Source: Suillus spraguei
Lineage: Eukaryota > Basidiomycota > Agaricomycetes > Boletales > Suillaceae
Direction: 5' to 3'
Assembly (NCBI GenBank): GCA_016800925.1
Contig: JABCPU010000219.1
Location: forward strand, 1 to 64,000
DNA length: 64,000 nucleotides
Position numbers and translations under genes: made by a program. The notes under the pieces were generated by a model. It searched no databases. It saw only the letters and a program-made list of their open reading frames with translations, and was not told the DNA's origin. Below are positions 1 to 11,054 of the stretch, piece by piece; the stretch's first letter is position 1, and each line of letters begins with the position of its first letter.

Positions 1-1640
1 CGAGTGCCATGGTACTTAGAGTTTGGGACTCAATTCATGGGACTCGACTTCCGAATGGCAAGATTGCCTCACATATTTCTGAGTGGCGAGTCACGAATCT
101 TAGGTACCGAACCCCGAACCCCAAAATTGTGGACTACCGGATTTCATGGTTTGGGGTTCAGCAATCAAGGTTCGAGACGAAATAGATATCTGTGCGACAG
201 TGCGGGGTTCGGCACTCAACATGTGTGGATCAATAACTTTCACATTATTCTGAGTGCCGAGTGCCGAGTTCCGGGTTCCGGGCTCGGCAGTCGGCGTTCG
301 GCACTTAACATGTGTGCATCAATATTATTCACAATGTTGTGAGTCCGAGTTCCGGCTGTCGGGTTCGGGTTGGCACTCAACATATGTGGATCAATAACTT
401 TCACATTATTCTGAGTGCCGAGTCCAGTTCCGGGTGCCGGGGCTCGGCAGTCGGCGTTCGGCACTTAACATGTGTGCATCAATATCATTCACAATGTTGT
501 GAGTCCCGAGTCCCGAGTCCTGCTGGAGTTCGGGGTTCGGCACCAACATGTGTGGATTATTCTGAGTGCCGAGTGCCGAGTTCTGGGTGCCGGGGCTGGC
601 AGTCGGCAGTCGTTCGGCACTTAACATGTGTGCATCTATATCATTCACAATGTTGTGTGTCCCGAGTCCCAGTTCCGGCTGCCGGGGTTCGGGGTTTGGC
701 ACTTTACATGTGGGAATCAGTATCTTTCACAATGTTGTGAGTCCCAGTTCTGGCTGCCGGAGTTTGGGGTTCGGCACTCAACATGTGTGGATTATTCTGA
801 GTGCCAGTGCCGAGTTCTGGTGCCGGGGCTCGGCAGTCGTTCGGCACTTAACATGTGTGCATCATCATTCACAATGTTGTGTGTCCCGAGTCCCGAGTTC
901 CGGCTGCCGGGTTCGGGGTTCGGCACTTTACATGTGGGAATCAGTATCTTTCACATTGTTCTAAGTCCTGAGTCCCGACTGCCGGCTGCCGGGGTTCGGG
1001 TTCGGCCCTCAACATATGTGGCTCACTAAATTTCACATGATTCTGAGTGCCGAGTGCCGAGAGTTCCGGGTTCCGGGGTTCGGCATTCGGCGTTCGGCAC
1101 TTTACATGTGGAATCAATATCCTTTCATTGTTCTGAGTCCCAAGTCCCGACTGCTGGCTGCCGGGGTTCGGAGTTTGGCCCTCAACATGTGTGGATCAAT
1201 GACTTGCACATTATTCTGAGTCCGAGTCCTGAGTGCCAGGCTGCCGGGATTCGGAGTTCGTCATTTATGATATGTGAATTCACATCTTCACATTGTTCTG
1301 AGTCCCGAGTCCCGAGTTCCGGCTGCCGGAGTTCGGGTTTGGCACTCACTATATGTGAATTCATATCTTTCACATTGTATCAGTCCCGAGTCCCGAGTGC
1401 CGGCTGCCAGCTGCCGGGGTTCGGTGTTCGGCAGTCAAAATGTGTGGATCAAAGTCTGTTGCCTCCCATTGTGCTGCCTCACACTTTGCTGAGTCCGAGT
1501 GTCAAGCCTGAATTCGGACTATCGATCATTGAGTCCTGAATTTCGAGTATTGAGTCCCAAGTCCCGAGATACACAGAGTTAGGGACTCAATTCATGGAAC
1601 TCGACTTCAGACTTGAGTTCCAGAACTGTTGATGCTCTAA
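1..1640. repeat. Satellite array, 70-90 bp units with higher-order structure
   Basis: About 16 diverged tandem units follow one another, each marked by a core like AACATGTGTGGATCAAT followed by a TTCACA-rich part and a run of CCGAGT/GGTTCGGCA words. Cores lie near 220, 307, 380, 468, 545, 624, 706, 779, 849, 929, 1012, 1103, 1186, 1268, 1350 and 1437, so spacing is about 70-90 bases. Units fall into subtypes (GTGTGGATC, GTGTGCATC, GTGGGAATC) that alternate. The outer 200 bases on each side are more degenerate. Small open frames inside the array come from the repeat composition and are not taken as genes. Confidence 0.9.
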
Positions 1641-1821
1641 TTGGTACATGGTATTCGTGTGTTGCTACTAACATGGGTAACAACTCTTTCAACTTCTTTG
1701 ATCTTTCACACCGTGGTTAGTATGCGGCCTTCGACCATAGCCCATCCACATGAGGGAACCCCGGCATAAATGTGCACAGAATCCCTCATATTACCATGCC
1801 AAGCAATCCGATCCCCTTCCA

Positions 1822-3013
1822 CTACATCAACCCATGTCTCACAATTCTTCCCGAAAATGCAATCATACAGCCGGAATCATACCTGAATTCCAGCTGAAGG
1901 CTTGGCATTCTCATCTGAGCATTAGAATAGTTCCCCATGGTGGTGATAATATCGAAGCATTCAGGAATCGATAAATGGTCTCGATGATTGGGGGTTTCCC
2001 GATTGGAAATGATGGAGAGGCTGTTAAACACGGATGCCCAGTACTGCAGGGTCTCTGGCATCTGTGGCAGTTCCTTGCTCAGTGCCTTATCTCCGAGGTG
2101 TGACAAGGCTCGTAACCCTGCCAAAATACTGCTGAGGATGCATGACCCTGAGTGCCACCGATGCGATGGCTGCCAGCCTTGCAATAGCTTTCAGGATATT
2201 CTCGGAGGAGGGTCTCTTCAATGATGCAGATACCTCCGGATCTGACAGATTCTATGGGATTGGTGAGTTTGACTCCAGAAATCACCATCTCATCACATCC
2301 TACCTTGTGGCCCTGTTTGAAACCATGCCGGAGATAAATTGATGCATCCGGGAGTTGACCCAACATTTTCCGAGCCCTGTTTGAACCATTCTGGATTATA
2401 TTGCCAATTGCCATCAGCCTTTACACTTTTTTTGAGGCTTGGACCCAGAAAATCGGTGGCCACCCTGATTTCCTTCTGTAGGTATCATTTGATATTCAAT
2501 ATCCATTGAGTAACAATCTACACATTACGCACCTGGGTGGTCTTGGTCAGGACGTCCGGAAGGTACCATGCGATGATGGTACTGGAAACATCGATAATTG
2601 TGGCAGGTTTGTCCACCAACTTTGTGCCCTCATGGCCAGGAGGACACCTCTCAAGCAACTTCTCCTCTTTCTCCTCATTATGCCCAGTGTTCTTTGGGGA
2701 TATCAATTTGCTATATCTTGCAATATCAATCTGCATCTTAACTGTCATGAAGGAATTTGAATGATCAAACACATTTTCAACATCTGCAGGAAGACCCACT
2801 GGGATTTTTATATGCCTTTATGAGTACATCAGCCAAGCGATCGCACGCCATCACCAGATCAGTGTCCAGGTTTGGAGAAGGTATAACTGGTTCTCCTCCA
2901 GTCTTCTCTGCATTGAATTTTTGTTCAGTATATGCCCCTGCTTCATGAGTGACGGCCAGGGCCCAAGTGCGCCAGATTTTTATGTCACAAGTGGACATGG
3001 AAGAAGTGTTCAT
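1822..3013 (-). pseudogene. TET/JBP-type 2-oxoglutarate/Fe(II) dioxygenase relic
   Basis: Minus-strand translation spread over three frames resembles the fungal TET/JBP dioxygenases, which oxidise 5-methylcytosine or related bases. In order: a segment at about 3010-2780 with PVIPSPNLDTD and a following ACDRLADVLIKAY; a segment at about 2800-2518 ending IIAWYLPDVLT, like the conserved WYLPD element of the family; a VMHPQQY segment near 2130; and the catalytic part at 2100-1822 containing NRETPNHRDH (HxD metal-binding pair) and, about 45 residues on, GRIVRHG (distal histidine). The pieces overlap in different frames with stops between them and no good introns, so the gene looks frameshifted and dead. 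In mushrooms this family is expanded and often associated with KDZ DNA transposons; no transposase is visible here. Family assignment rests on recalled motifs, not an alignment. Confidence 0.7.
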
Positions 3014-3205
3014 GTTGGAAGTTGATATTGGGAAATCAGACGCTGAATGCTGGATGTCCAGACTTTGGTGTTAAAGGGGGTGGAGATAGCGAGGATCAGA
3101 TAAGGGAACCTTGGATGATGTTGGCTTTCAAAGCTGTATTATCATCCATTGCTCAATGAGATACCAGATAATTGGAAGTGTGCTGGATATCTGATATTCA
3201 TTTGT

Positions 3206-3975
3206 CGAGACCCGGGTTCGGAACTTGGCATCTCATAGGGCAACCACTTTTCGCACTCTGGTGTCCACATTCTACAAGACAACATAAGCGCCATAAAAGG
3301 CCATGTCAAGCAGAGACCTGGGTCTCGGAACTCAGAACTCGGAACTTGGTAAGCTTCATCTGATTTTCGGGGGTCGTAACTGGGTGTCTTGTAGGGCAAC
3401 ACAAGCCTCACACCCCGCTTTCCACATTCTACAAGACAACCTAAACGCCATAAAGGCCATTTCAAGAGATCACTTGCTGCTCCTGGAACTTGGTATGCTT
3501 CACTCAAATTTCGGGGGTCGGAACTGGGTGTCTCATATTGACTGAATTATGTGTCGAGACCTGGGTCTCGGAACTCAGAACTTGGTATGCTTCATCTGAT
3601 TTTCAGGGGTCGGAACTGGGTGTCTTGTAGGGCAACACAAGCCTCGCACCCCGCTTTCTACATTCTACAAGATAACCTAAGTGCCATAAAGGCCATTTCA
3701 AGAGATCACTTGCTGCTCCCGGAACTTGGTATGCTTCACTCAAATTTCAGGGGTCAGAACTGGGTGTCTCATATTGACTGAATTATGTGTCGAGACCCGG
3801 GTCTCGGAACTCAGAACTTGGTATGCTTCATCTGATTTTCGGGGGTCAGAGCTGGGTGTCTTGTAGGGCAACACAAGCCTCGCACCCCGGTTTCCACATT
3901 CTACAAGACAACCTAAGCGCCATAAAAGGCCATGTCAAGACAGCACCTGCTGCTCCGGGAACTCAGTAACTGTGA
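3206..3975. repeat. Tandem repeat, about 236-bp unit, three full copies plus a partial
   Basis: The word GAGACC(T/C)GGGTCTCGGAACT recurs at about 3313, 3556 and 3792, with a diverged partial copy from 3206. The last two full units are 236 bases apart. Each unit contains the same ordered words: GGGTCTCGGAACTCAGAACT, a GGGTGTCTTGTAGGGCAACACAAGCC word, a TTCTACAAGACAACCTAAGCGCCATAAA word and CACTTGCTGCTCC. All three full units carry the same open frame of about 60-80 codons, a by-product of recent duplication. The GAGTC/CGGAACT vocabulary resembles the first satellite, so the arrays may share ancestry. Confidence 0.9.
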
Positions 3976-4019
3976 TTTATTACCTCCTCTGATTCGGATG
4001 ATATGCAACTCCCTCAGCT

Positions 4020-5580
4020 CCGTCATGTCTACAATTATCATACACATGGGCCCACCCGTCTATATTTTATACCACCCTCGGCCCACCCGTCTAATAAATA
4101 TTTATATAACACTCTCGGCCCACCCGTCTAATACCCGTCTAATTTAATATGTGTCTGGGCCCACCCGTGTATGTGATAACAAGTACCCTTCACATACCTG
4201 TCTATTTGATACACATCTACCTTGATACACCCATCTACATGATATCCAACTACCTCGGCCCATCCGTCTACCGGATATTCATGTACATCGGCCCACTCAT
4301 CTACTCTACATATTCCTTGCATGGGCCCACCCGCTGTCATCGGGAATAATATTCCTCCCGGCCCATCCGTCATCAACGAGGATATTTCTACCATGGGCCC
4401 ATGGTCCGCTGGCCCGTATCATATGGGATATTATGCACATCCGTTCACTCGTATAATATGGAGATAGTTCACTGTAATATGTGTATCTACAGCCCAAGCT
4501 AGGTTGTATCTTTACAACAGCACCCGGCACTGGGTGACTCGACACATGGACTTCAAATCTTTCACCTTGTGTTGTGTTTTGGGTGTCCAAGTTTCCAGAA
4601 TTCAGGAAATATCTAGTTTGAATCTCCAGTTTCGAGTTCCAGGTTTTGGGACTTGGCATCCAGCACCTGGCACCCAGCACTCGGTACTCGGGGTTCGGCA
4701 CTCAGTGAAATTTGACATTTATATTTTCACGAGTTTCGACTTCTGAGTCTCATGTTTCAGGCTTCAGGTGGTCGGGTGGTTGGGTTTTGAGACTTGGTGA
4801 TTTGTTGTGTTAGACAATAGGATATGGTGCACACCAAGGCTCAGGTTTCAGGTTTTCGGGCTTCGGGACTCGATTATGGGTGAATGTCAGACATGGTGCA
4901 TTCAGGTTTTCATGCTTTGGGGTTTAGATTTTGGTGGTCGATGGTAGGTATATGCACTCATAGGGTGCATGTATCCTATGTGTTTGATTCTCTGGTGGCT
5001 ACATCAGCTGTACATTTTTATGATACATATCTAGGCCCACCCATATATGTAATATACTTTGCCTCGGCCCACCCATACATGCAATATACCTCCATGTCAG
5101 CCCACCCATCTATGTAAAATTCCCCCAGTCAGCCCACCTGTCTATGTAATACACCCCACATCAGCCCACCCATATATGTGATATTCCCCACCTCAGCCCA
5201 CCTGTCCATGTAATACACTCCACGTCGGCCCACCCGTATATATAATATTCTCTTACCTTGGCCCACCTGTCTATGCAATAATATTTGCCTTGCATCTCTC
5301 TTCAGCCCAGCTGTCTATAATATCCTACTCTACATATTACCTAGATGGGCCCACCCATTTCCATTGGTGATGATATCCCCCTGGCCCATCTGTCAACATC
5401 AGAAATCATGTTTCCCTCGGCCCACCCGTCTCTCCCAAAAATAAAATTCTCCTGGCCCACCCATCTCCATCGGAAATAATATTCTCCCTGGCCCATCCAT
5501 CAACATCGAGGATATACATGACCTCGGCCCATGGTCCGCTGGCCCGTCTTTGACGGGATATTATGTGGGTCAGGTGACCC
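4020..5580. repeat. GGCCCACCCGTCTA minisatellite block with an internal duplication
   Basis: Dozens of diverged units of about 40-50 bases carry the core GGCCCACCCGTCTATGTAAT with variable AT-rich linkers. They form two sub-blocks (about 4045-4440 and 5030-5570) separated by unrelated sequence at 4440-5030 that again contains GAGTCTCGGAACT-like words. Both sub-blocks end with GCCCATGGTCCGCTGGCCCGT followed by GGGATATTATG (about 4395-4435 and 5525-5565), so a unit of roughly 1.1 kb seems to have been duplicated as a block. Confidence 0.85.
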
Positions 5581-5597
5581 GTATAGTACGTTGTTTG

Positions 5598-6140
5598 TCA
5601 CTGAAGGGGCTCTGTTATAATAGTTTCCATTTCCCTTTTATATTTGTCCAACAAATCCTTTAACGCGTCAACCTTCTCATCCAGCATTGCCACTGGGCCT
5701 CCCATGAGTACCTTGACTTTCTCTAGGATATTGTCAGTGTTGATGTCCTTTTGTGCCTCATGGATGACAAATGCAAAGGCTCTGATAATGTCCATGTATG
5801 TGGCTCCAAGGTTGGCTGCAGCACTAAACTTGAATAACGCTACTGATATATCTTTCAAGATGTTACCTGCCATGGGTAGGTTTAGCCCATGTGTGCTTAG
5901 GATTTTCCTTGCTGCATTGAGGTTGCTGATGTCGGTTTTCAGGTCGGCTCCCACTGCATGGTCCTCTATTGGTTTGCTGGTGGAGAGAAGCAGTTTACTA
6001 GCTGTTGTCTTGTGTATGGTTCTGGAGGGTTGAGAGAGGGTTGGAAGACTGAGGTTGCCACCCAGAGGCATTTTGTTGTGGTTTGCTTGGGGTTGGTCCC
6101 CAATGTGTGTATCCACTCCTGCTCCTGCTCCTGCCCTCAA
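5598..6140 (-). CDS. Orphan ORF, 180 aa, unknown
   Basis: A single uninterrupted minus-strand frame starts with ATG at 6140 and stops at 5598. The first 60 residues are Gly/Ala/Pro/Ser/Thr-rich. The last 100 look helical, with ISVALFKFSAAANLG and a C-terminal stretch AMLDEKVDALKDLLDKYKRE that could form a short coiled coil. I recognise no family. It sits directly against the end of a minisatellite and next to two MITEs and has no visible introns, so it may be a piece of a transposon (for example a gag-like or accessory ORF) rather than a host gene. Real coding is possible but unproven. Confidence 0.4.
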   Translation of the reverse strand: MRAGAGAGVDTHIGDQPQANHNKMPLGGNLSLPTLSQPSRTIHKTTASKLLLSTSKPIEDHAVGADLKTDISNLNAARKILSTHGLNLPMAGNILKDISVALFKFSAAANLGATYMDIIRAFAFVIHEAQKDINTDNILEKVKVLMGGPVAMLDEKVDALKDLLDKYKREMETIITEPLQ

Positions 6141-6149
6141 TCATAACCT

Positions 6150-6828
6150 TCAGGCAAGTTGCCAGTAAGTAAATACTAATGATAGGTCAAGTAGTAGTAC
6201 TTGATACTATAAGTCAATACTCAGGCTTGATATCATGAGTCAATACTTGAGGGGTATCAAGGGGTATACCCCCCTGGGGTACATAACCCTTTCCCACATA
6301 CCCCAAGGGTAGGGGTAGGGGTATGACCTTAGATACCCAGGGGTTCACCCCTGCAGTTCCCTATGAGCTACTAATTTACATGTAGTCCATCTAGGTGCAC
6401 AGCGTGATCATGCAGTATTCATCAGAGAAATACAATCATGATTTCAATTGTGAATTGTATAGTGGGATCTATAAAACACTGGTAGGCATCTTGAATGGTA
6501 TATTTGACACAAGTGAGCAAAAGTATCATATACTAATGTATTCCATGTACAATACCATCTAGTATGTGCTCAATGCATTGTTTTTCTCAATGTTTTACTC
6601 ACACATGTGTATTGCAGTGGCTCCAGGGCCAATATGGTATGTGATTTTGAGGCAGACAAGGCACTAATGTTCCTGGACATTGATGCAATGCCAGAGGAGG
6701 AGGAGGAGGAGGATGAGGAGGAGGAGTATATTATGGTACTACTAGTAGTAAAATTGATTCATGATTCACGAATCACAATGTTCTAATTGGATCTAATTGT
6801 CTGATTTTCACAATGTTCAGATTGGATA
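6150..6828. other. Low-complexity spacer, no gene supported
   Basis: Contains repeated AGTCAATACT/TTGATA words at 6170-6260, a GGGGTA/TACCCC-rich stretch at 6235-6355 with several short palindromes, and a (GAG)n purine tract at 6693-6727. The GAG tract reads as an acidic Glu run after a short open stretch (FLDIDAMPEEEE), possibly the end of a dead coding sequence. No convincing gene. Confidence 0.6.
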
Positions 6829-6968
6829 GCATCAGCAAACTAGAAATTTCATGACAGATTTGTACAGGTTTGTACAGGTTTGTACAGAACTGTACAAGAA
6901 AGGGACATGCTGGTACAGCCTGTACAAGCCTGCACAAGCACTCACAAGCACCACTAGTTTGCTGATGC
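6829..6968. mobile_element. 140-bp MITE-like element with perfect 15-bp terminal inverted repeats
   Basis: GCATCAGCAAACTAG at 6829-6843 is matched exactly by its reverse complement CTAGTTTGCTGATGC at 6954-6968. The interior is dominated by TGTACAGG/TGTACAAG words: TTTGTACAGG occurs three times at about 6858-6890, then CTGTACAAG variants follow, giving a quasi-palindromic interior. There is no coding capacity. I cannot find a clear target-site duplication, so the element class is undecided. Confidence 0.7.
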
Positions 6969-6992
6969 AGTATAATGTCAGTTATGTTCTAT

Positions 6993-7198
6993 TACAGTAG
7001 AAATTCTCATATTGCATAATGCATAAAAAATTATAACAAATCAGGATTCAATCTTTTCAAGATACGCACAGCCATTCATTCGTAGAAATGAACCTGGTCC
7101 ATGCATTGCTGTATGTATATTTTTTTGCGCCCAAGAATGATTTTCTAGTGATTTGTTTTGATTTAATTTATTTATGCATTATGAGCATTTCTACTGTA
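6993..7198. mobile_element. 206-bp MITE with TACAGTAGAAAT inverted ends (Tc1/mariner-pogo type)
   Basis: The left end TACAGTAGAAATTCTCAT at 6993 is mirrored by the right end ATGAGCATTTCTACTGTA finishing at 7198; homology continues inward through TTGCATAATGCATAAA / TTTATGCATTATG, about 28 bases in all. Both ends are bounded by TA, the target duplicated by Tc1/mariner-superfamily elements. There is no transposase inside. It lies only 24 bases from the preceding MITE. Confidence 0.8.
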
Positions 7199-7617
7199 GA
7201 TGTAATTCGCCTTAATTCCGTAAAATTGAGGGGGGGACTTAAAAAATCAGTGATATTTATTGAATGTGTTGAATCCTCGACAATCCGCAAGAATTGAATC
7301 ATACTGTGTCGAATTAGAAATCACTGTTTTCCCTGATGGTAATGTTGTCTACACCTCGAATTGAACGAAATACTACAGTACCCGTGTTCTTTTATTTCAC
7401 ACAGCCGTGAAGATCTTGGTCCGTTGCTCTGCAAGGTAATCTTTTTCTTCAGCTATGACACCGCCAAGTATCTCAAGAGTCTGGAAAAAGCTAGACATCA
7501 AGAATGCACCCTCCACATACATGTGTAAATAATAAAGATTGGTCTTACACACAAAACAACGTGACTATTTGTTACTAACTTACACAACAACCAGTCATAA
7601 CGGGACATAGCAATCGG
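7199..7617. other. Spacer downstream of the AAA ATPase, possible decayed pogo-like sequence
   Basis: Bases 7199-7310 contain GTAATTCGCCTTAATTCCG, GGGGGGACTT and GTGTCGAATTAG words like those near the ends of fungal pogo/Tigger elements, suggesting the adjacent MITE is nested in or derived from a larger decayed element. The remainder up to the ATPase stop codon is unremarkable and probably includes its 3' UTR. Confidence 0.35.
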
Positions 7618-10600
7618 TCATAATTTGACTTTAGCAAACTCGGTTAAGAATTTCTCTTGCGCTTCGACCACGACCTTGACGTGTTCAAGGGAAAGTGGTT
7701 CGTCCCTAAAATCACAACTATAAGTACTGGAGAATACATCATACAGGGAGATGCCATACGATGACATGGCCAATGCTTGTGCGGTCCGCACAAGGTTCTT
7801 GATAGTGCGACCTGTTTTTGGGACTAGTCAATGGAAAGGTTTTTCAGATATGAAAAGCAGGCATACCGTTGAAAGGCTTCGCAGCCAGTTCCTTTAGGTC
7901 AGAGAGCGAAACATAGCACTGCGGCTCTTGTCCTTCAAGCTTGACAAACTCGTCAGGGCTCTGCCGTCCATCTCCGGGCTGTCCACTGCCGCCCCATAGT
8001 TCGCGCCCAGCGATCTCAAAGAACTTTCGCCAGATGATCAAACGGGCGTCAGCATCCAGCTCTGGGTACCTCACGGCTTTAAAAAACGTCAGGTGATAGA
8101 AGGATTATAAATAGGAGAGGTAATTACCAATGGAAAACCGAGATAGGAAGGCTTCGTCGAAGGCCTGAATACGATTGGTAGTCAAGAAAAGGACACCGCG
8201 ATGATACTCGAGGACCCGAAGAGCGACAGAAACGAGAGCGTTGCGCTCCAACTTCAAGAATGTTCAAGCATTACAATCGATGATAAATGCACAATAACGA
8301 ACCTCATGGAGACTCCTTTGCTCCAGAAACACCTAAAGGTGCAACATGTGGAATCAGCATGACGTGCAGATGTCGAAACCAACTCACATCAGCTTCATCG
8401 ATGAGGACAACTGCATCCCATGTCGTTGCAAGCTGTGACAGCGCTATGATCAAGAAAAGTTAGACAAAAAATTAAGTTCACGAACCTTCAGAATATCACC
8501 CAGCTTTTTCTCCAATGTAGCGGGTGTGGTCGAAAGCTCAAGTGAACTGAGAACGTAGAGTGGCCGTTTCAGGTGTTCAGCCACAGCCTCTGCAGTCAGG
8601 GTTTTGCCTGTCCCAGGCGGACCGTGTAGGAGCGCAATCTGAAAGCTTATTGGTGACACCAAAATCATCCTCACGTAGAAAAGTGTCCTCACCAGTCCTC
8701 CGCCTTTTCCAGTAATGACATCGGAGAACACCTGCCCGGATGTATTGGTCGTCCTTGTAACATCGACGAGCCCTTTGATAAGAGCCTGATCAACTATCAG
8801 AAGCTGATCCTTCAAGTTCAATTGGTGATGTTTCTACCTTGGTCGCTTTATTAAGAACGAGATGGTCCCAAGCATGTTCGTCGAAATGGATCTCCTCAAG
8901 TTTACGAACGTCAAACATCTCCCAAGTCTGATGCAAGGTTAGTGGCATGAGGGTTCCATGGACACTGGGCTGATACATGCCTTGCGACGGACATCGAAAC
9001 CATATACATTTACTGGTAAAAGGTACAGTTGGTCTTCTGGGAACTCTCTGGTATCATTATGAGCATAACATTCACGGGCACTAGTGAGAACATACAAAGA
9101 TTCCTGGCATGAGTTGTCACCGCTAACGGATACTTGTCATAAATACATGACATTCAACAACAAGGCGAGACATACGCATGAGGGGAACCAGGACGAGAAA
9201 GTGCGTCGCCATAACCAGGTTTAGGTGGAGGTGTCACGGGGCATCTACGCGAACGCGGAGGAACATAATCACTAACTTCGAATTAGCATATCAGTCACAA
9301 CATCGACATTAGGGCAAATACTGTGGAGACTCTGGCTCTCTGCCGCAGTAGCCGTTTCGATCAATAACCACGCGTCGCTGGTGCAAATTCGTCAAACTTC
9401 ATGAATGAGGTGACGAAGACCTTACGCCATCATCTTGAAGTGATAGTTCAGTAAAACAAATGAGACACCCAAAAAATACGCACATGACTTGAAATGAATG
9501 CCTGATACAGCAGCATACAATCTTCCCCGCTCTGAAGGAATGAATGTAGGGATACATGTCGTCAATCATGATAAAAACGACATACCAGTTAGTTCGTTGT
9601 GTATGTCACATTGCATTATTTTGCACGGAAGATCAGATAATGCCTTTGTCCCCTGCGATCCCATCGGTGAAAAGTAGTAATAGCAGGAGGAAGGTTCAAC
9701 TTACGGGGTAACGGCAAATGTCAACAGCTCTGTTCTCGTGGACGTATCCAAAGCCATCCCACATCATACCATGGCCTTCAAGGTTAAGGATCCTGAAAGT
9801 TGGAGTCATGACAAAAATGAACAAAAATATTGGTGGAAACATGCTTGCCCAAAAGATGAGTCCTTGCTTGTGTAATCTAGTACAAACGCCAGCTAATTTG
9901 CATAAGCCTCTCAGTGTAACATCCAGCAAGATATCACAACTGACCTTATCGCCCAAAAACTGGTAATAGTATCTCTCTCCTTTCTTGAAGTAGTACATGA
10001 GAAGATCAAATGAAATATGGCCATAAGATAGTTCTAATTCTAGACGCTTGGATCTGGTAAAGTAGGGATAAGCATCATCTGATTTTGCGACACAGAAGTG
10101 CTCACATGGGCTCGAACTCTTTCTCAACCAAAGGTATGAGAACGTCCAAGTGATCAACGAGATCTTCGAGGTACTGCTTGGCATCTTGTTCAGTTTTCTG
10201 GGCTGACATAGAGTATTAGCTGATGGCCAACGTAGAGATTGTCGATAAAATGACGCATACGGGTCAATGAATCCAAGCGGCCGAGATCGTGCGCTTTGTT
10301 CTTCAAATCCTCTCCTGCAAGGTTAGACAAAGCTGAACGTGCATCTGAAAGGTGGGCCTTGAGTTCATCGAGTTTGAAGACAAAGTGGTTGAGAGGCGAG
10401 TCCGGTTTTGATTCGAAAAATTCGCTGCCAATAGCCATGCTAAGAAGATGGGATGAAGATTAGCACAAGAAGATACTCAGAAATCACAGACCGCAGAAAT
10501 TCAGTCAAGGTGCTGCTGAAATGACTGAAAACTACTTCAGGTTCCGCTGTGAAAAAATAAGTATAGGGCCGGAATTCAGATCGTGTGTCGTACCATCTCG

Positions 10601-11054
10601 CTTGGTATACCGCATGTTGAGGTAGAAGTAATTATCGGTGTCCTCACGAGGTGGCGTAGGCTGAACAGATGATGGGTCATATGGTTGCCAAGTATATTGC
10701 ACGGGTGGAGCACCCCATCCTTGCGATGGATCATTCCATTCTTGTGCGGGAGCTAGGCCTGTTAGATCCGCAGCCCATATCTGCCAACGTCGCAAGTAGT
10801 GGTGTTCAGCCTTCTCCGTTTGTTCACGAAACGGGCGCTCAGGGACAGTCTCCTGCAAGGAACGTCAGAACTAAAATTCTCCAAGTACCAGCTTGACCTA
10901 CCACCAATGCCCCAGGGATATTTGGTTGCATTCTTGTTGCTGTTACAGATAGCCTCACTGTGAGACGAGGGTTAAAAGGGTGGTAATGGTTATGAGGGGT
11001 TTTCGTCACCGTTTTATAATCGTTATCTCCAACACGAGGCTCAGATACGCCCAA
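7618..11054 (-). CDS. AAA-family ATPase with DUF7025-like N-terminal region
   Basis: A multi-exon minus-strand gene of roughly 850-900 residues. The AAA module is clear: Walker A GPPGTGKTLTAEAVAEHLKR (about 8565-8625), Walker B VVLIDEAD (about 8390-8425), a sensor region GVLFLTTNRIQAFDEAFLSR (about 8130-8215), and a lid segment VRYPELDADARLIIWRKFFE near 8010-8080. It ends EFAKVKL-stop at 7618. Upstream, YGHISFDLLMYYFKKGERYY (near 10000) matches the DUF7025 region that precedes the ATPase module in this fungal family. Exon 10852-10532 follows a 48-base GT-AG intron (10901-10853). The true start is unresolved: the open frame reaches 11054 with no ATG in it, and an additional exon near 11200-11080 is possible. 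Such proteins are common in fungi; their substrates are unknown and presumably are remodelled with ATP hydrolysis. Confidence 0.85.

Noticed and set aside
4..1539. Several 100-160 codon ORFs at the left end
   Set aside because: They are translations of the satellite units and occur in several frames at once.
4020..5580. Regular short repeats resembling a CRISPR array
   Set aside because: Fungal context, repeat cores diverge, linkers are short and repetitive, and no Cas genes are present; it is a minisatellite.
6300..6335. GGGTAGGGGTAGGGGTA run, possible telomere-like repeat
   Set aside because: Only two or three irregular units and not TTAGGG; it lies in a wider GGGGTA-rich low-complexity stretch.
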